DNA of 37,080 bases. Source: Pseudomonadota bacterium. Its GTDB lineage: Bacteria > Pseudomonadota > Gammaproteobacteria > JAIEPX01. The DNA lies in contig JAKORL010000128.1 in the NCBI GenBank assembly GCA_029777855.1, positions 1 to 37,080 on the forward strand, in the 5' to 3' direction. The notes below the pieces were generated by a model. That model was not told the DNA's origin. It ran no database searches and saw only the letters and a list, made by a program, of their open reading frames with translations. Positions 7,274-14,791 of this stretch are shown one piece after another. Position 1 is the stretch's first letter; every line of letters starts with the position of its first letter. The position numbers were made by a program, and so were the translations under genes.

Positions 7274-8888
7274 ATCTTACAGCAACTCTTTGGGGCTCTT
7301 TAACCTCTTCTTTTTGATGTGCTACCTCAATCGCTTGGCGAACACCATCAAGTGACCTTACCCAAGGCTGTTGATTTTTTACTGCGCTTGGCAACTTCGC
7401 TAAAGCTGCCTTTGCCTCGTCTGCTGTCTGATAATTTCCATACACGAGCACATACCAGTCTTGATGATTTAACTTGGTACGGTAATACGTTGCATCCGCC
7501 AAATGATTTTCCGCAATAAATGTTTCTAATAATTGTGGAGCACGAACACCCATAATCTGAATCGTGTAGCCTTTGGCCGTCATTAATTGCAATTCTGCAC
7601 CTGTAATAGAATCAGCTACAGCCACTTTTTCTGATTTAACAGCCTGAGATTGATTAGATGCAGCTTCATTTGCTGCCACTTGTGTTTCTATTTTATTAGC
7701 CAAATAAACACTTTCATCCGCTAACTTTGCGCCTGCACACAAATGTTGGTTATGAACCACTGGCATACTAAATGATTCATCGTATTGTTCTGCTTCGCTC
7801 AACTCAGTGGCTTGCAAATGTTCAACAGCTGTTGCAATTGCCGCCCGCACATCGGGACTTAATTGACCACTGCTCACTTCAGAAGCATCCGCAACAGATT
7901 CGTCTTTAAAAGCCTCTTCAGACTGTTGATTCAATTTTTCATTTGTTGAATTCATTGCTGAACGCAAGTCAGAAATATCGCTAGAGCCGGCATGATGATG
8001 CGGAAAAAATTGCCAGGCTATCAAAAACAATATGGCAAGAAAAGTTGCGCCAATCAATTTCATTTTATACCCCTGTAAATTTTGGATAGATGGGACAGAT
8101 AAAACATCAGAATGGTGATCGTTTTTCATTGAATCGACAAAAACTTGTTGAGCAACACGATTAACACGACCAGGAAAACCACCCGATAACAAATGGATTT
8201 GTTTTAACATTGCAGCAGTGTAAGGAAATTTTTGATTTGACTGTGAATGAGAAAAACGAAATTCAAGATATTCTCGAATTTCTTGTAATGAAAGAGGTTC
8301 GATTTCCAAACAGGGAACTTGACGGCCTGGCGCAAAAGAGTCCAGCATATTCATCACCGTTTCCCGCAATTGCGTTTCCCCAACCAACACAACGCGAAAT
8401 TGAGACTGAAAAAGATCTTGCGTAAATAGCAAATGCAACAATCGCATCAATGTTTCACGAGACAAACGATGAGCATCATCAACAAATAATAATTGCGAAC
8501 CAATTTCATTACCGAGCAAACTGAGTTGTTGTAATAGTTCTGGAATGCTGACATCTACTTTGGCTTCAAGTCGGCTAACCGCATAACATTCAAGAATTAA
8601 ATGGCCCACGTCATGATGAGGCTGGGCTTCAATATAATGAATACGCGCAGCATCCTTTTGCAATTCAAGAAAATGTTTAACAAGGGCCGTTTTACCAGAG
8701 CCAACGATACCTGGTATAAGCAATAAAGGATGTGAACCTGCTCGAAACTGCTGTAAATATCGGAAATGCTCTTCCCATTGTTTAACAGGGTAATAAACGG
8801 TATCAGAATCATCAAAGGGTGAACGCTCAACTCCCAACTCACCTAGTGAGCCTCTAACCCCACGAATCTCATCAAAGTCTGCACTCAT
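7272..8888 (-). CDS. damX: DamX-like protein: AAA ATPase, membrane segment, SPOR domain
   Basis: DamX-type proteins combine a cytoplasmic ATPase-like domain, one membrane helix and a periplasmic SPOR domain that binds denuded septal peptidoglycan; they act at the division site. This 538-aa product has Walker A GIVGSGKT (residues 60-67), Walker B LLFVDD (133-138), a GFPGRVNR sensor-2-like segment (about 237-244), and a membrane helix (about 277-295). A low-complexity Glu/Ala linker follows, then a SPOR domain near 455-525 (YYRTKLNHQDWYVLVYGNY, ADEAKAALAKLP, PWVRSL). A functional ATPase domain of ExeA/GspA type is retained. The family normally sits at the end of pilMNOPQ-aroK-aroB-damX. Here it follows the secretin gene, with aroK and aroB absent. 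Confidence 0.9.
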   Translation of the reverse strand: MSADFDEIRGVRGSLGELGVERSPFDDSDTVYYPVKQWEEHFRYLQQFRAGSHPLLLIPGIVGSGKTALVKHFLELQKDAARIHYIEAQPHHDVGHLILECYAVSRLEAKVDVSIPELLQQLSLLGNEIGSQLLFVDDAHRLSRETLMRLLHLLFTQDLFQSQFRVVLVGETQLRETVMNMLDSFAPGRQVPCLEIEPLSLQEIREYLEFRFSHSQSNQKFPYTAAMLKQIHLLSGGFPGRVNRVAQQVFVDSMKNDHHSDVLSVPSIQNLQGYKMKLIGATFLAILFLIAWQFFPHHHAGSSDISDLRSAMNSTNEKLNQQSEEAFKDESVADASEVSSGQLSPDVRAAIATAVEHLQATELSEAEQYDESFSMPVVHNQHLCAGAKLADESVYLANKIETQVAANEAASNQSQAVKSEKVAVADSITGAELQLMTAKGYTIQIMGVRAPQLLETFIAENHLADATYYRTKLNHQDWYVLVYGNYQTADEAKAALAKLPSAVKNQQPWVRSLDGVRQAIEVAHQKEEVKEPQRVAVR

Positions 8889-9098
8889 CCTGTGCTACCT
8901 CAGCCTTAAACCTGGATCCTGTCAGTGGAATCGACTACGAAGTCCAAACACAGAATCTGGGTTAAACCCTTGCCCACTTACAACAAGGAACATTCCCTTG
9001 CTGAAAATCCTAACCTGGGAATAGCGCAGATAATCCGATAAGAAACACTATAGTAAGGAACCCCCAGGCTCTCGCTAATAATCCAACGAGATAGCTTG

Positions 9099-9126
9099 AT
9101 TGTATCTTTAGTTCTGGCTAAGTCAA
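9099..9126 (-). promoter_or_regulatory. Sigma70-type promoter reading toward damX
   Basis: On the minus strand TTGACT (complement of 9121-9126), a 16-bp spacer and TACAAT (complement of 9099-9104) lie just outside the MITE-like element and about 210 bp before the damX start. The 8889-9098 stretch would then be a long 5' leader. It contains a CAAGG...CCTTG stem near 8982-8998 and no gene I can support. Confidence 0.5.
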
Positions 9127-9143
9127 TGGCGATTGTCCTACAA

Positions 9144-9286
9144 CCCACATTGAGCACCATTGTCTTTTTTGTCATTTTTTGACTAAATCCTACTCAAAAA
9201 TGCTCATTTATCCTGTAATAAACGCCGCTTTTTTCATAAAATTTATTCAAAAATTACCTAAAAAATACTTAGGTGCTCAATGTGGG
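9144..9286. mobile_element. MITE-like element with 15-bp terminal inverted repeats and 6-bp target duplication
   Basis: The left end CCCACATTGAGCACC (9144-9158) and right end GGTGCTCAATGTGGG (9272-9286) are perfect inverted repeats of 15 bp. Imperfect complementarity continues inward for about 30 bp on both sides (T-rich left, A-rich right). The element is flanked by direct repeats CTACAA at 9138-9143 and 9287-9292, the signature of transposition. At 143 bp it encodes no transposase, so it must have been mobilised in trans. It sits between the secretin gene and damX, where aroK-aroB would normally be. Confidence 0.85.
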
Positions 9287-9303
9287 CTACAAAATCTAGA
9301 AAG

Positions 9304-10398
9304 TTACATAATCTTAGGGGATACAAACACCACTAATTCTTTTTTCGATAAATGCTTACTTTGCCAACGAAAAAGGTGGCCCAAAACAGGAATTTGAGCT
9401 AAACCTGGCAACTGCTCAATTTGAATCGATTCTGATACAGTGAAGAGCCCACCAAGCACTAAAGTTTGGCCTGCCATCACTGATACTTCAGTTGATAAGG
9501 CTTGTGTTTCAATTGCGGGGGTGCCTTGAACATTTAATGCGCTGACTTTGTCATGATTAACCTCCAAATTTAAAAGCAAACGATGATCCGGCAAAGAATG
9601 CGGCCGTACCTTCAACCGTAAAACCGCTTTTTTGAAAACTGCATTGGTCGCACCACTTTTGGTTTTTTCTGAATAAGGAATTTCTGTACCTGCTTCTATT
9701 ACTGCTTCTTTATTGTCTTCGATCAACAAATGAGGCCTTGCAATAATTGTTCCTTTACCCTGTTCCTCTAACGCTGATAATTGGAATGCTAATATTTTTC
9801 GATCTAATACACCAATTTGCACGGTCGCCAAACTATGATTAGACCGAGTATCCATCTGAAAATTATCGCCATGCTTATTAGTATAGTGATTAGTTGCTCG
9901 CTCCCACTGAACACCCAATTCATCCATCACACCACTCTCCAAATTCACTATGTACGCAACCATATCGATTTGCGATGAACGCACATCCCAGCGAGATAAA
10001 TATTGCTTCGCTTTACGCCAATGTGATTCGGTTAAATTCATCCAAAATCCATTGCGTAAATCATCTGTAATGATAGCTTCTTCAGCTGCCAACTTTCCCA
10101 TCGAGCCAACAAGCAATGTTGATATTCTGACCACAGATTGATGATGCAACGGGTACCAGTGCTCTACAATTTTCTCCTGAATATTTCCATTTGTATTGTA
10201 TATAACCTCCCCAAAAGGATCTTTTGCAAACACAGCACCACTAAATAATACAAAAAACAATATTAACGAATTCACATAACCGCATTTTTTATTTTCGCGG
10301 CATAAATTATCTTTAAGCACTGCAGCATTATCCTGTAAATCAGGATTTACATGCATTACCGCTTTTTTATAATAACTTTTCAGAACCAACTCCCACAT
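9304..10398 (-). CDS. pilQ: Short type IV pilus/competence secretin (PilQ/HofQ-like)
   Basis: Secretins form the outer-membrane channel for type IV pili and DNA uptake. The C-terminal half is a clear secretin domain: LGVQW (about 161-165), ALEEQGKGTIIARPHLL, EAGTEIPY, TEVSVMAGQTLVLGGL (about 303-318), LPGLAQIPVLGHLFR (about 330-344) and the ending KELVVFVSPKIM. It is only 364 aa, far below full PilQ (about 650-750). It lacks AMIN domains and has little more than one N-domain, closer to HofQ/ComE-type secretins. The real start is uncertain. A signal peptide begins near residue 42 (a GTG codon at 10275) and ends GAVFA before KD at about 58. The 41 residues upstream, overlapping the pilO-like gene by 32 bp, may not be translated. 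No pilP lipoprotein gene precedes it. Confidence 0.82.
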   Translation of the reverse strand: MWELVLKSYYKKAVMHVNPDLQDNAAVLKDNLCRENKKCGYVNSLILFFVLFSGAVFAKDPFGEVIYNTNGNIQEKIVEHWYPLHHQSVVRISTLLVGSMGKLAAEEAIITDDLRNGFWMNLTESHWRKAKQYLSRWDVRSSQIDMVAYIVNLESGVMDELGVQWERATNHYTNKHGDNFQMDTRSNHSLATVQIGVLDRKILAFQLSALEEQGKGTIIARPHLLIEDNKEAVIEAGTEIPYSEKTKSGATNAVFKKAVLRLKVRPHSLPDHRLLLNLEVNHDKVSALNVQGTPAIETQALSTEVSVMAGQTLVLGGLFTVSESIQIEQLPGLAQIPVLGHLFRWQSKHLSKKELVVFVSPKIM

Positions 10399-10921
10399 CT
10401 AAAATGAATTTTAAATATTGATCTTTTTCATCTCGGCCCAATGCCATACCAAGAAACTCAATATCTTCACTTCGTTTCGAAAAATTCGACAACACACACA
10501 ATACTTGAGCATAGTGCAACCGCGAAATTACACTTAAAATTGGCCTTCCCTGGCCGCCTGATGAAGAACCATTGGCTTCTATTATTGAATAATACTCAAT
10601 ACCGCACTTATTATAAAAATCACTTATGGCCAAAGATGGCATTTTAAATTCATTCCCCAAATCAAACCCCATCCCATTCTGAATTAACTTCATTTCCTGC
10701 CGCTTTTTTTGCTCTTCGCGCTCATCAATTATTTTTTTGTTCGCCATCACCTGTGAAAATAGGCTTTTCTCTAACAACACTGATTCACGATAACGAAGCA
10801 CCACGTCTCGAATAAAAATAGAATAGGCCAGCAAAAAACAAATCAAAAAAATCAAACCATTTTTTACTATATAATGCCTGCAAAACCATTCTTGAATTAT
10901 TGACCATTCTACCACTATCAC
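10367..10921 (-). CDS. PilO-like inner-membrane protein of the pilus alignment complex
   Basis: The 184-aa protein has a short cytoplasmic N-terminus, one membrane helix (about residues 20-38, KNGLIFLICFLLAYSIFI), a charged coiled-coil segment (about 45-80) and a small periplasmic domain. This is the layout of PilO, which pairs with PilN to link the cytoplasmic ring to the secretin. Sequence motifs are weak, so the call rests on topology and on its position between the PilN-like and secretin genes. It begins 12 bp after the PilN-like stop and overlaps the start of the secretin frame. A second possibility is a fused or diverged PilO/PilP. Confidence 0.6.
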   Translation of the reverse strand: MIVVEWSIIQEWFCRHYIVKNGLIFLICFLLAYSIFIRDVVLRYRESVLLEKSLFSQVMANKKIIDEREEQKKRQEMKLIQNGMGFDLGNEFKMPSLAISDFYNKCGIEYYSIIEANGSSSGGQGRPILSVISRLHYAQVLCVLSNFSKRSEDIEFLGMALGRDEKDQYLKFILDVGVGSEKLL

Positions 10922-10933
10922 TTCAATTTCTAC

Positions 10934-11470
10934 CTAAAAATTCACTTTAGCAACAAATTCGATATGAATTCCGACCTGATTATCATCAACCTTAATTTGT
11001 CTCACCTGAATTTGCATCAACCCATCGACCGAAGATATTTTCTTCAAAAACTCTTTCAACTTTATTTCATTTTGAGCCAAAACACTAAAGCTCCATTCAT
11101 CCGCCTTCACCTTTATCATCTCTATTCGAACAGAATATGGCAAAATATCAGCCATTTTTTGCAACAAAGCCTCGTGACATACAAATCGCTGTCGCCACAA
11201 TTTTTTCCTTTCCAACATATTCACTCTTTCCTTTTGCTCTTCCAAAATTTTCTCTTGAAAATTCCGTTTCTGTATATTTTCATTCAAGGCCGTTTTTAAT
11301 ATTTCAATTTGCTTCTCAATTTTATGGCTCCTTTCCAAAAAATAACCTCGCCCAGATATTCCCACCATCACCATCACACTCAAGAAAAATCCAAGGCGAA
11401 CTAATCTCACACGTCGATCATTCCGACGCCATTGCTCAGACCAAACAAGTAAATTAAATGTCACCATCAC
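10934..11470 (-). CDS. pilN: PilN-like type IV pilus assembly protein
   Basis: PilN is a bitopic inner-membrane protein whose N-terminal tail docks on cytoplasmic PilM. The 178-aa product begins MMVTFNLLVWSEQWRRNDRR, a recognisable version of the PilN INLLPWRE.RR tail. A membrane helix follows (about 26-43), then a coiled coil (about 50-90) and a small alpha/beta periplasmic domain (about 95-178, with VRIEMIKVKADEWSFSVLA and LKEFLKKISSVDG). It is first in the surviving pil run. PilM, its usual partner immediately upstream, is not found in the window. The Pro of the NLLPW motif is replaced by Val, which may fit the loss of PilM. Confidence 0.78.
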   Translation of the reverse strand: MMVTFNLLVWSEQWRRNDRRVRLVRLGFFLSVMVMVGISGRGYFLERSHKIEKQIEILKTALNENIQKRNFQEKILEEQKERVNMLERKKLWRQRFVCHEALLQKMADILPYSVRIEMIKVKADEWSFSVLAQNEIKLKEFLKKISSVDGLMQIQVRQIKVDDNQVGIHIEFVAKVNF

Positions 11471-11546
11471 GACTACACTTTATCCACATAGCCACCGCGA
11501 ATAATTTCGTAGTACTACGCAATTGACATCAATCTCGACCATCTTC

Positions 11547-11591
11547 ATCAAGGTCGTCGTATCTTTAGTTGTTAGTACTTCGTAAAAATCC
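11547..11591 (-). repeat. Degenerate repeat, copy B
   Basis: On the minus strand it reads GATTTTTACGAAGTACTAAC followed by AACTAAAGATACGACGACC. It closely matches copy C (7228-7273, plus strand) and more loosely copy A (11674-11715). Confidence 0.5.
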
Positions 11592-11673
11592 TGATTAAAT
11601 TCAAATAATTAAAGCGGTAATAATCTAATTTTTTGATGCTTGTCCTTATTAAGAACTCGATTACAGAAATAAT

Positions 11674-11715
11674 GCTCTTGCATCTTTTAGGTATTAGTAC
11701 TTCTAGAAAAAACTC
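11674..11715 (-). repeat. Degenerate repeat, copy A
   Basis: The minus strand carries GAAGTACTAATACCTAAAAG, resembling copy B about 122 bp away in the same orientation. Upstream of the core it also resembles copy C (TCCGTGGGA against TCCGGGGTA). Confidence 0.4.
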
Positions 11716-11783
11716 CCACGGACTATATATTAGCAATAACGATTGAAAGCCTTGAGAGGGCTCTAAATGGAAAACTCTGGTCA

Positions 11784-11812
11784 TTTACCTATCAGGCAAC
11801 ACCTGATAAAAT
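11784..11812 (+). promoter_or_regulatory. mrcA promoter with a palindrome in the spacer
   Basis: TTTACC (11784-11789), a 17-bp spacer and TAAAAT (11807-11812), with an extended -10 TG. A perfect inverted repeat, TATCAGG (11790-11796) and CCTGATA (11802-11808) around CAACA, fills the spacer. This is an operator-like position. The predicted transcript starts about 35 bp before the mrcA start. Confidence 0.6.
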
Positions 11813-11852
11813 CCGTACCCTGTTAGTTAAAGATTATTCTGAGAGTACAAAA

Positions 11853-14249
11853 TTGAGACGACTGTTCACCGCTCTTGTAAGTTTAGGTTTTACGATACTG
11901 GCGATGTTAATCTGCATATACCTTTACATGTACATACGCCTGCCTGATGTTAAAACCCTCAAAAACGCCCAGTTTGAAGTTCCGCTGCGCATTTATTCGG
12001 CCGATGGCAAGCTGATCGGTGAATTCGGCGAACAACGTCGTAAACCTATCACTATCGATCAAGTCCCTAAAGAACTTGTTTGGGCAATTTTGGCCACAGA
12101 AGATCAACGTTACTTTGAGCATCCCGGTGTAGACTTAATCGGTCTCGTACGCGCCGCAATCGCGGTCGTGTCGACTGGCCACAAATCTCAGGGCGCCAGC
12201 ACAATCACTATGCAAGTGGCTCGAAACTTTTTCCTGAGCAGCGAAAAAACCTACGGACGTAAAATCAATGAAATCCTTCTCGCAATCAAAATAGAAACCA
12301 CTTTCAGCAAACGAAAAATTTTAGAACTCTACTTGAACAAAGTGTATCTAGGACACAGAGCTTATGGCGTGGCTGCCGCCTCCGAACTGTATTATGGCAA
12401 ACCCTTGGATCAACTGACACTTGCGCAGCTCGCTATGATCGCCGGCCTTCCACAAGCCCCTTCTCGCGACAATCCGATTAGCAACCCCAAGGCCGCTCGT
12501 GATCGACGTAACCACGTTTTAGAGCGGATGTATGAGAACGGCCACGTGAGTAAAGCTGACTACAAAAAAGCCCTCAATGAACCCATGACCGCAGAATACC
12601 ATGATCATGATCAAGCCCTCTCACTTGAAGCGCCTTACGTTGCAGAAATGGTTCGTGCAGCTGTCGTAGATGTTTATGGTAAAGAAGCCTACGGATCTGG
12701 ACTGAAGGTCTATACCACCATCAATTCTAAAATGCAGCAAGCCGCCAATGACGCCATGTATAACGGCTTAATGGGATATGAACGCCGCCACGGCTACAAT
12801 GGCGCTCTGGAAAATTGGGGACCGCATAGAGGCAAAAACTGGGATAAATGGCTTGACCAACTCGAAGACCTCGAAGGCTATCAAGATCTAGTACCTAGCG
12901 TGATCACTGAAGTTGCCTCACAAAGCGCTACAGCACTGCTGGCTACCGGCGATCTCGTCACCATTCCTTGGGCTGGCCTTTCATGGGCTAGACCCAATAT
13001 CGACGACGAATATGTGGGCAAACTGCCCAACTCAGCATCAGAGGTTGTAAAACCTGGCGATGTTGTTTATATCCGTCACACCGGCAAATTCTGGGAACTC
13101 ACTCAGTTGCCCGAAGTTGAAGGTGCGATGGTTGCGATGAATCCTAAAAATGGCGCCATACTGTCTTTAATCGGCGGATTCTCTCATCACCGAAGCAACT
13201 TTAATCGTGCGACCCAAGCTGAACGTCAACCTGGCTCCAGTTTTAAACCATTTGTTTACTCTGCAGCTCTTGCTCATGGCTACACTCTTGCTTCCATTAT
13301 CAATGACGCCCCTCTCGTATTTCATGATAAAAATAGCGAAGACGAACTCTGGCGACCTCAAAACGACAATCAAAAATTTTACGGCCCTATGCGTCTGCGC
13401 GCCGCTTTAACAAAATCACGCAACCTGGTTTCAATTCGAATACTCAACGCCATGGGATTAAAATATGCAATTAATTATTTACATCGCTTTGGATTTACCG
13501 ACTCTCAATTACCACGTTCACTAACGCTAGCATTAGGCGCAGGCTCAGTGACTCCTTTACAGCTCGCTTCAGGCTATTCGACTTTTGCTAATGGTGGCTA
13601 TCGCATCAAACCGTATTTCATAGACCGTATTGAGCGTGACAATGGCGAACTCGTCTATAAAGAAAATCCTGTGACTGTGTGCGAAGATTGCATTAGTGAT
13701 GAAGAGACAACTGAAACGACCGAAAAAAGCAATGACAAAACTGGCCCTCTTCCTGCTCCCAGAGTAATTACCCCTCAAAATGCGTACTTAATTACCAGCG
13801 TTCTCCAAGATGTTATCACTCAAGGTACCGCTAGACGCGCCGTCGCACTAAATAGAGGCGATATTGCCGGTAAAACAGGAACAACCAACGATCAATTTGA
13901 CGCCTGGTTCGCAGGATTTAACCAAGAAGTAGTCGCCACTGTTTGGGTCGGCTACGACCAACCTCGATCACTCCACGAATTTGGCGCCCAACTTGCGCTG
14001 CCTATTTGGATGGATTTCATGCAAGTTGCTTTAGGCGGCAAACCAGACCTCAAATGGGAACAACCTCCAGGCATCACTACCGTTCGTATAGATCCCAAAA
14101 CCGGACTTTTGGCTTATCCAGGACAACCCAACGCTATCTTCGAAAAATTCCTCGAAGAAAACGCTCCTACCGAGCAAGCCAGCATCTCACAAGCCACCAA
14201 TACCGCTTCTGAGTCCAACACCGAGCAAGAGCCTGAACATTTGTTTTAA
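11853..14249 (+). CDS. mrcA: Penicillin-binding protein 1A
   Basis: PBP1A is a bifunctional inner-membrane enzyme that polymerises (GT51 transglycosylase) and cross-links (transpeptidase) peptidoglycan. The 798-aa product has an N-terminal membrane anchor (about 8-29). Transglycosylase motifs are EDQRYFEHPG with catalytic Glu83, GASTITMQ (114-121) and ILELYLNKVYLG (156-167). An OB-like insert lies at about 300-420. Transpeptidase motifs are SSFK (nucleophile Ser462, Lys465), SRN (522-524) and KTG (674-676). All catalytic residues are present. The start is a TTG at 11853 with GAGAG 7 bp upstream. The C-terminus is Ser/Thr/Glu-rich. It is divergent from the pil cluster, the usual gammaproteobacterial arrangement. 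Confidence 0.97.
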   Translation: MRRLFTALVSLGFTILAMLICIYLYMYIRLPDVKTLKNAQFEVPLRIYSADGKLIGEFGEQRRKPITIDQVPKELVWAILATEDQRYFEHPGVDLIGLVRAAIAVVSTGHKSQGASTITMQVARNFFLSSEKTYGRKINEILLAIKIETTFSKRKILELYLNKVYLGHRAYGVAAASELYYGKPLDQLTLAQLAMIAGLPQAPSRDNPISNPKAARDRRNHVLERMYENGHVSKADYKKALNEPMTAEYHDHDQALSLEAPYVAEMVRAAVVDVYGKEAYGSGLKVYTTINSKMQQAANDAMYNGLMGYERRHGYNGALENWGPHRGKNWDKWLDQLEDLEGYQDLVPSVITEVASQSATALLATGDLVTIPWAGLSWARPNIDDEYVGKLPNSASEVVKPGDVVYIRHTGKFWELTQLPEVEGAMVAMNPKNGAILSLIGGFSHHRSNFNRATQAERQPGSSFKPFVYSAALAHGYTLASIINDAPLVFHDKNSEDELWRPQNDNQKFYGPMRLRAALTKSRNLVSIRILNAMGLKYAINYLHRFGFTDSQLPRSLTLALGAGSVTPLQLASGYSTFANGGYRIKPYFIDRIERDNGELVYKENPVTVCEDCISDEETTETTEKSNDKTGPLPAPRVITPQNAYLITSVLQDVITQGTARRAVALNRGDIAGKTGTTNDQFDAWFAGFNQEVVATVWVGYDQPRSLHEFGAQLALPIWMDFMQVALGGKPDLKWEQPPGITTVRIDPKTGLLAYPGQPNAIFEKFLEENAPTEQASISQATNTASESNTEQEPEHLF

Positions 14250-14315
14250 TTTCGGGCTGATTGTCCCAAAGAAATTTTGGAGTACCACTCCATAATTCTG
14301 CCGAAAATGTGGAAT

Positions 14316-14624
14316 TCACTCCTTCACAGGAAGAGCCCAACCTTCAATAATCATTCCATCTTTGACTCGGTGATAGAATGCCTCCTTAAAATGAGCATTC
14401 TTAGGATGTTTTGCATCACTCTCTATATAGGTTGCAACCATATCATTTTCTGCAACCATCATTTTAATACTCCACTGAATATCCGAATAGGAATCAAAGA
14501 CTAATTTTAAGACATTACGCACATGATCTCGACCTTTGGCAATAGATCCATCTGTTTTATGATGCACATAATTTTCACTGACCAATGTATCAACAAGAGA
14601 CACTTTTTTATTATTCCACATCAT
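14316..14624 (-). CDS. Small SnoaL-like (NTF2-fold) protein
   Basis: SnoaL-like and ester-cyclase proteins are small cone-shaped NTF2-fold domains, many of unknown substrate. The 102-aa product shows the usual order: WNNKKVSLVDTLVSENYVHH, then GRDHVRNVLKLVFDSYSDIQ, MVAENDMVATYIES, and the closing YHRVKDGMIIEGW. Compared with the common family length of about 130, the segment between the second half's two strands (after YIESDA) is shortened by roughly 15-20 residues. It could be a compact family member or a decayed one; the frame itself is intact. It is convergent with mrcA. No partner gene suggests a pathway. Confidence 0.75.
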   Translation of the reverse strand: MMWNNKKVSLVDTLVSENYVHHKTDGSIAKGRDHVRNVLKLVFDSYSDIQWSIKMMVAENDMVATYIESDAKHPKNAHFKEAFYHRVKDGMIIEGWALPVKE

Positions 14625-14732
14625 TCTTTCAATCTAAAAATTTCTAACTCTATTTTTCAATATTAATCTCACGAAATAGAGGTGATTTTCTCAAAAAATG
14701 CGCTTGAATCTCCTATCTATTTTGGTTAAAAT

Positions 14733-14761
14733 TTGACCTTAACGTTTTGTAGAGATAGAAT
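14733..14761 (+). promoter_or_regulatory. Sigma70-type promoter of the 386-aa gene
   Basis: TTGACC (14733-14738), a 17-bp spacer and TAGAAT (14756-14761), about 30 bp before the ATG at 14792. Two PmrA-like half-sites, GTTAAAATT (14725) and CTTAACGTT (14738), overlap the -35. They are 13 rather than 11 bp apart, so I do not count this as a member of the tandem-box set. Confidence 0.6.
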
Positions 14762-14791
14762 TCGATAAATTATTAACAATAGAGGCACCCA

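Larger units (their letters stand above)
11471..11852. other. Divergent region between the pilN-like gene and mrcA, lacking pilM
   Basis: This 382-bp gap is where pilM would be expected. I see no PilM motif in any frame. It holds two degenerate repeat copies (11547-11591, 11674-11715) and the mrcA promoter near its right end. A 70-codon minus-strand frame (11572-11784) is open, but it has no ribosome-binding site and runs through the repeats, so I treat it as non-coding or remnant sequence. Confidence 0.6.

Noticed and set aside
8978..9175. 65-codon minus-strand frame between the secretin gene and damX
   Set aside because: It starts inside the MITE-like element, runs across the damX promoter, and has no ribosome-binding site or family resemblance.
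9179..9397. 72-codon plus-strand frame
   Set aside because: It overlaps the MITE-like element and the antisense of the secretin gene's 3' end; no coding support.
11572..11784. 70-codon minus-strand frame upstream of pilN, considered as a pilM remnant
   Set aside because: No PilM motif, no ribosome-binding site, and it passes through degenerate repeats. Kept only as part of the repeat observation.
14278..14292. TGGAGT-ACC-ACTCCA stem between mrcA and the SnoaL-like gene as a bidirectional terminator
   Set aside because: Only a 6-bp stem with a 3-nt loop and no T-tract on either side; too weak to list.
14725..14746. Possible fifth PmrA-type box (GTTAAAATT and CTTAACGTT) before the 386-aa gene
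   Set aside because: Half-sites are 13 bp apart instead of 11, and the second is 18 bp from the -10. The promoter also has a good TTGACC -35, unlike the four accepted sites.
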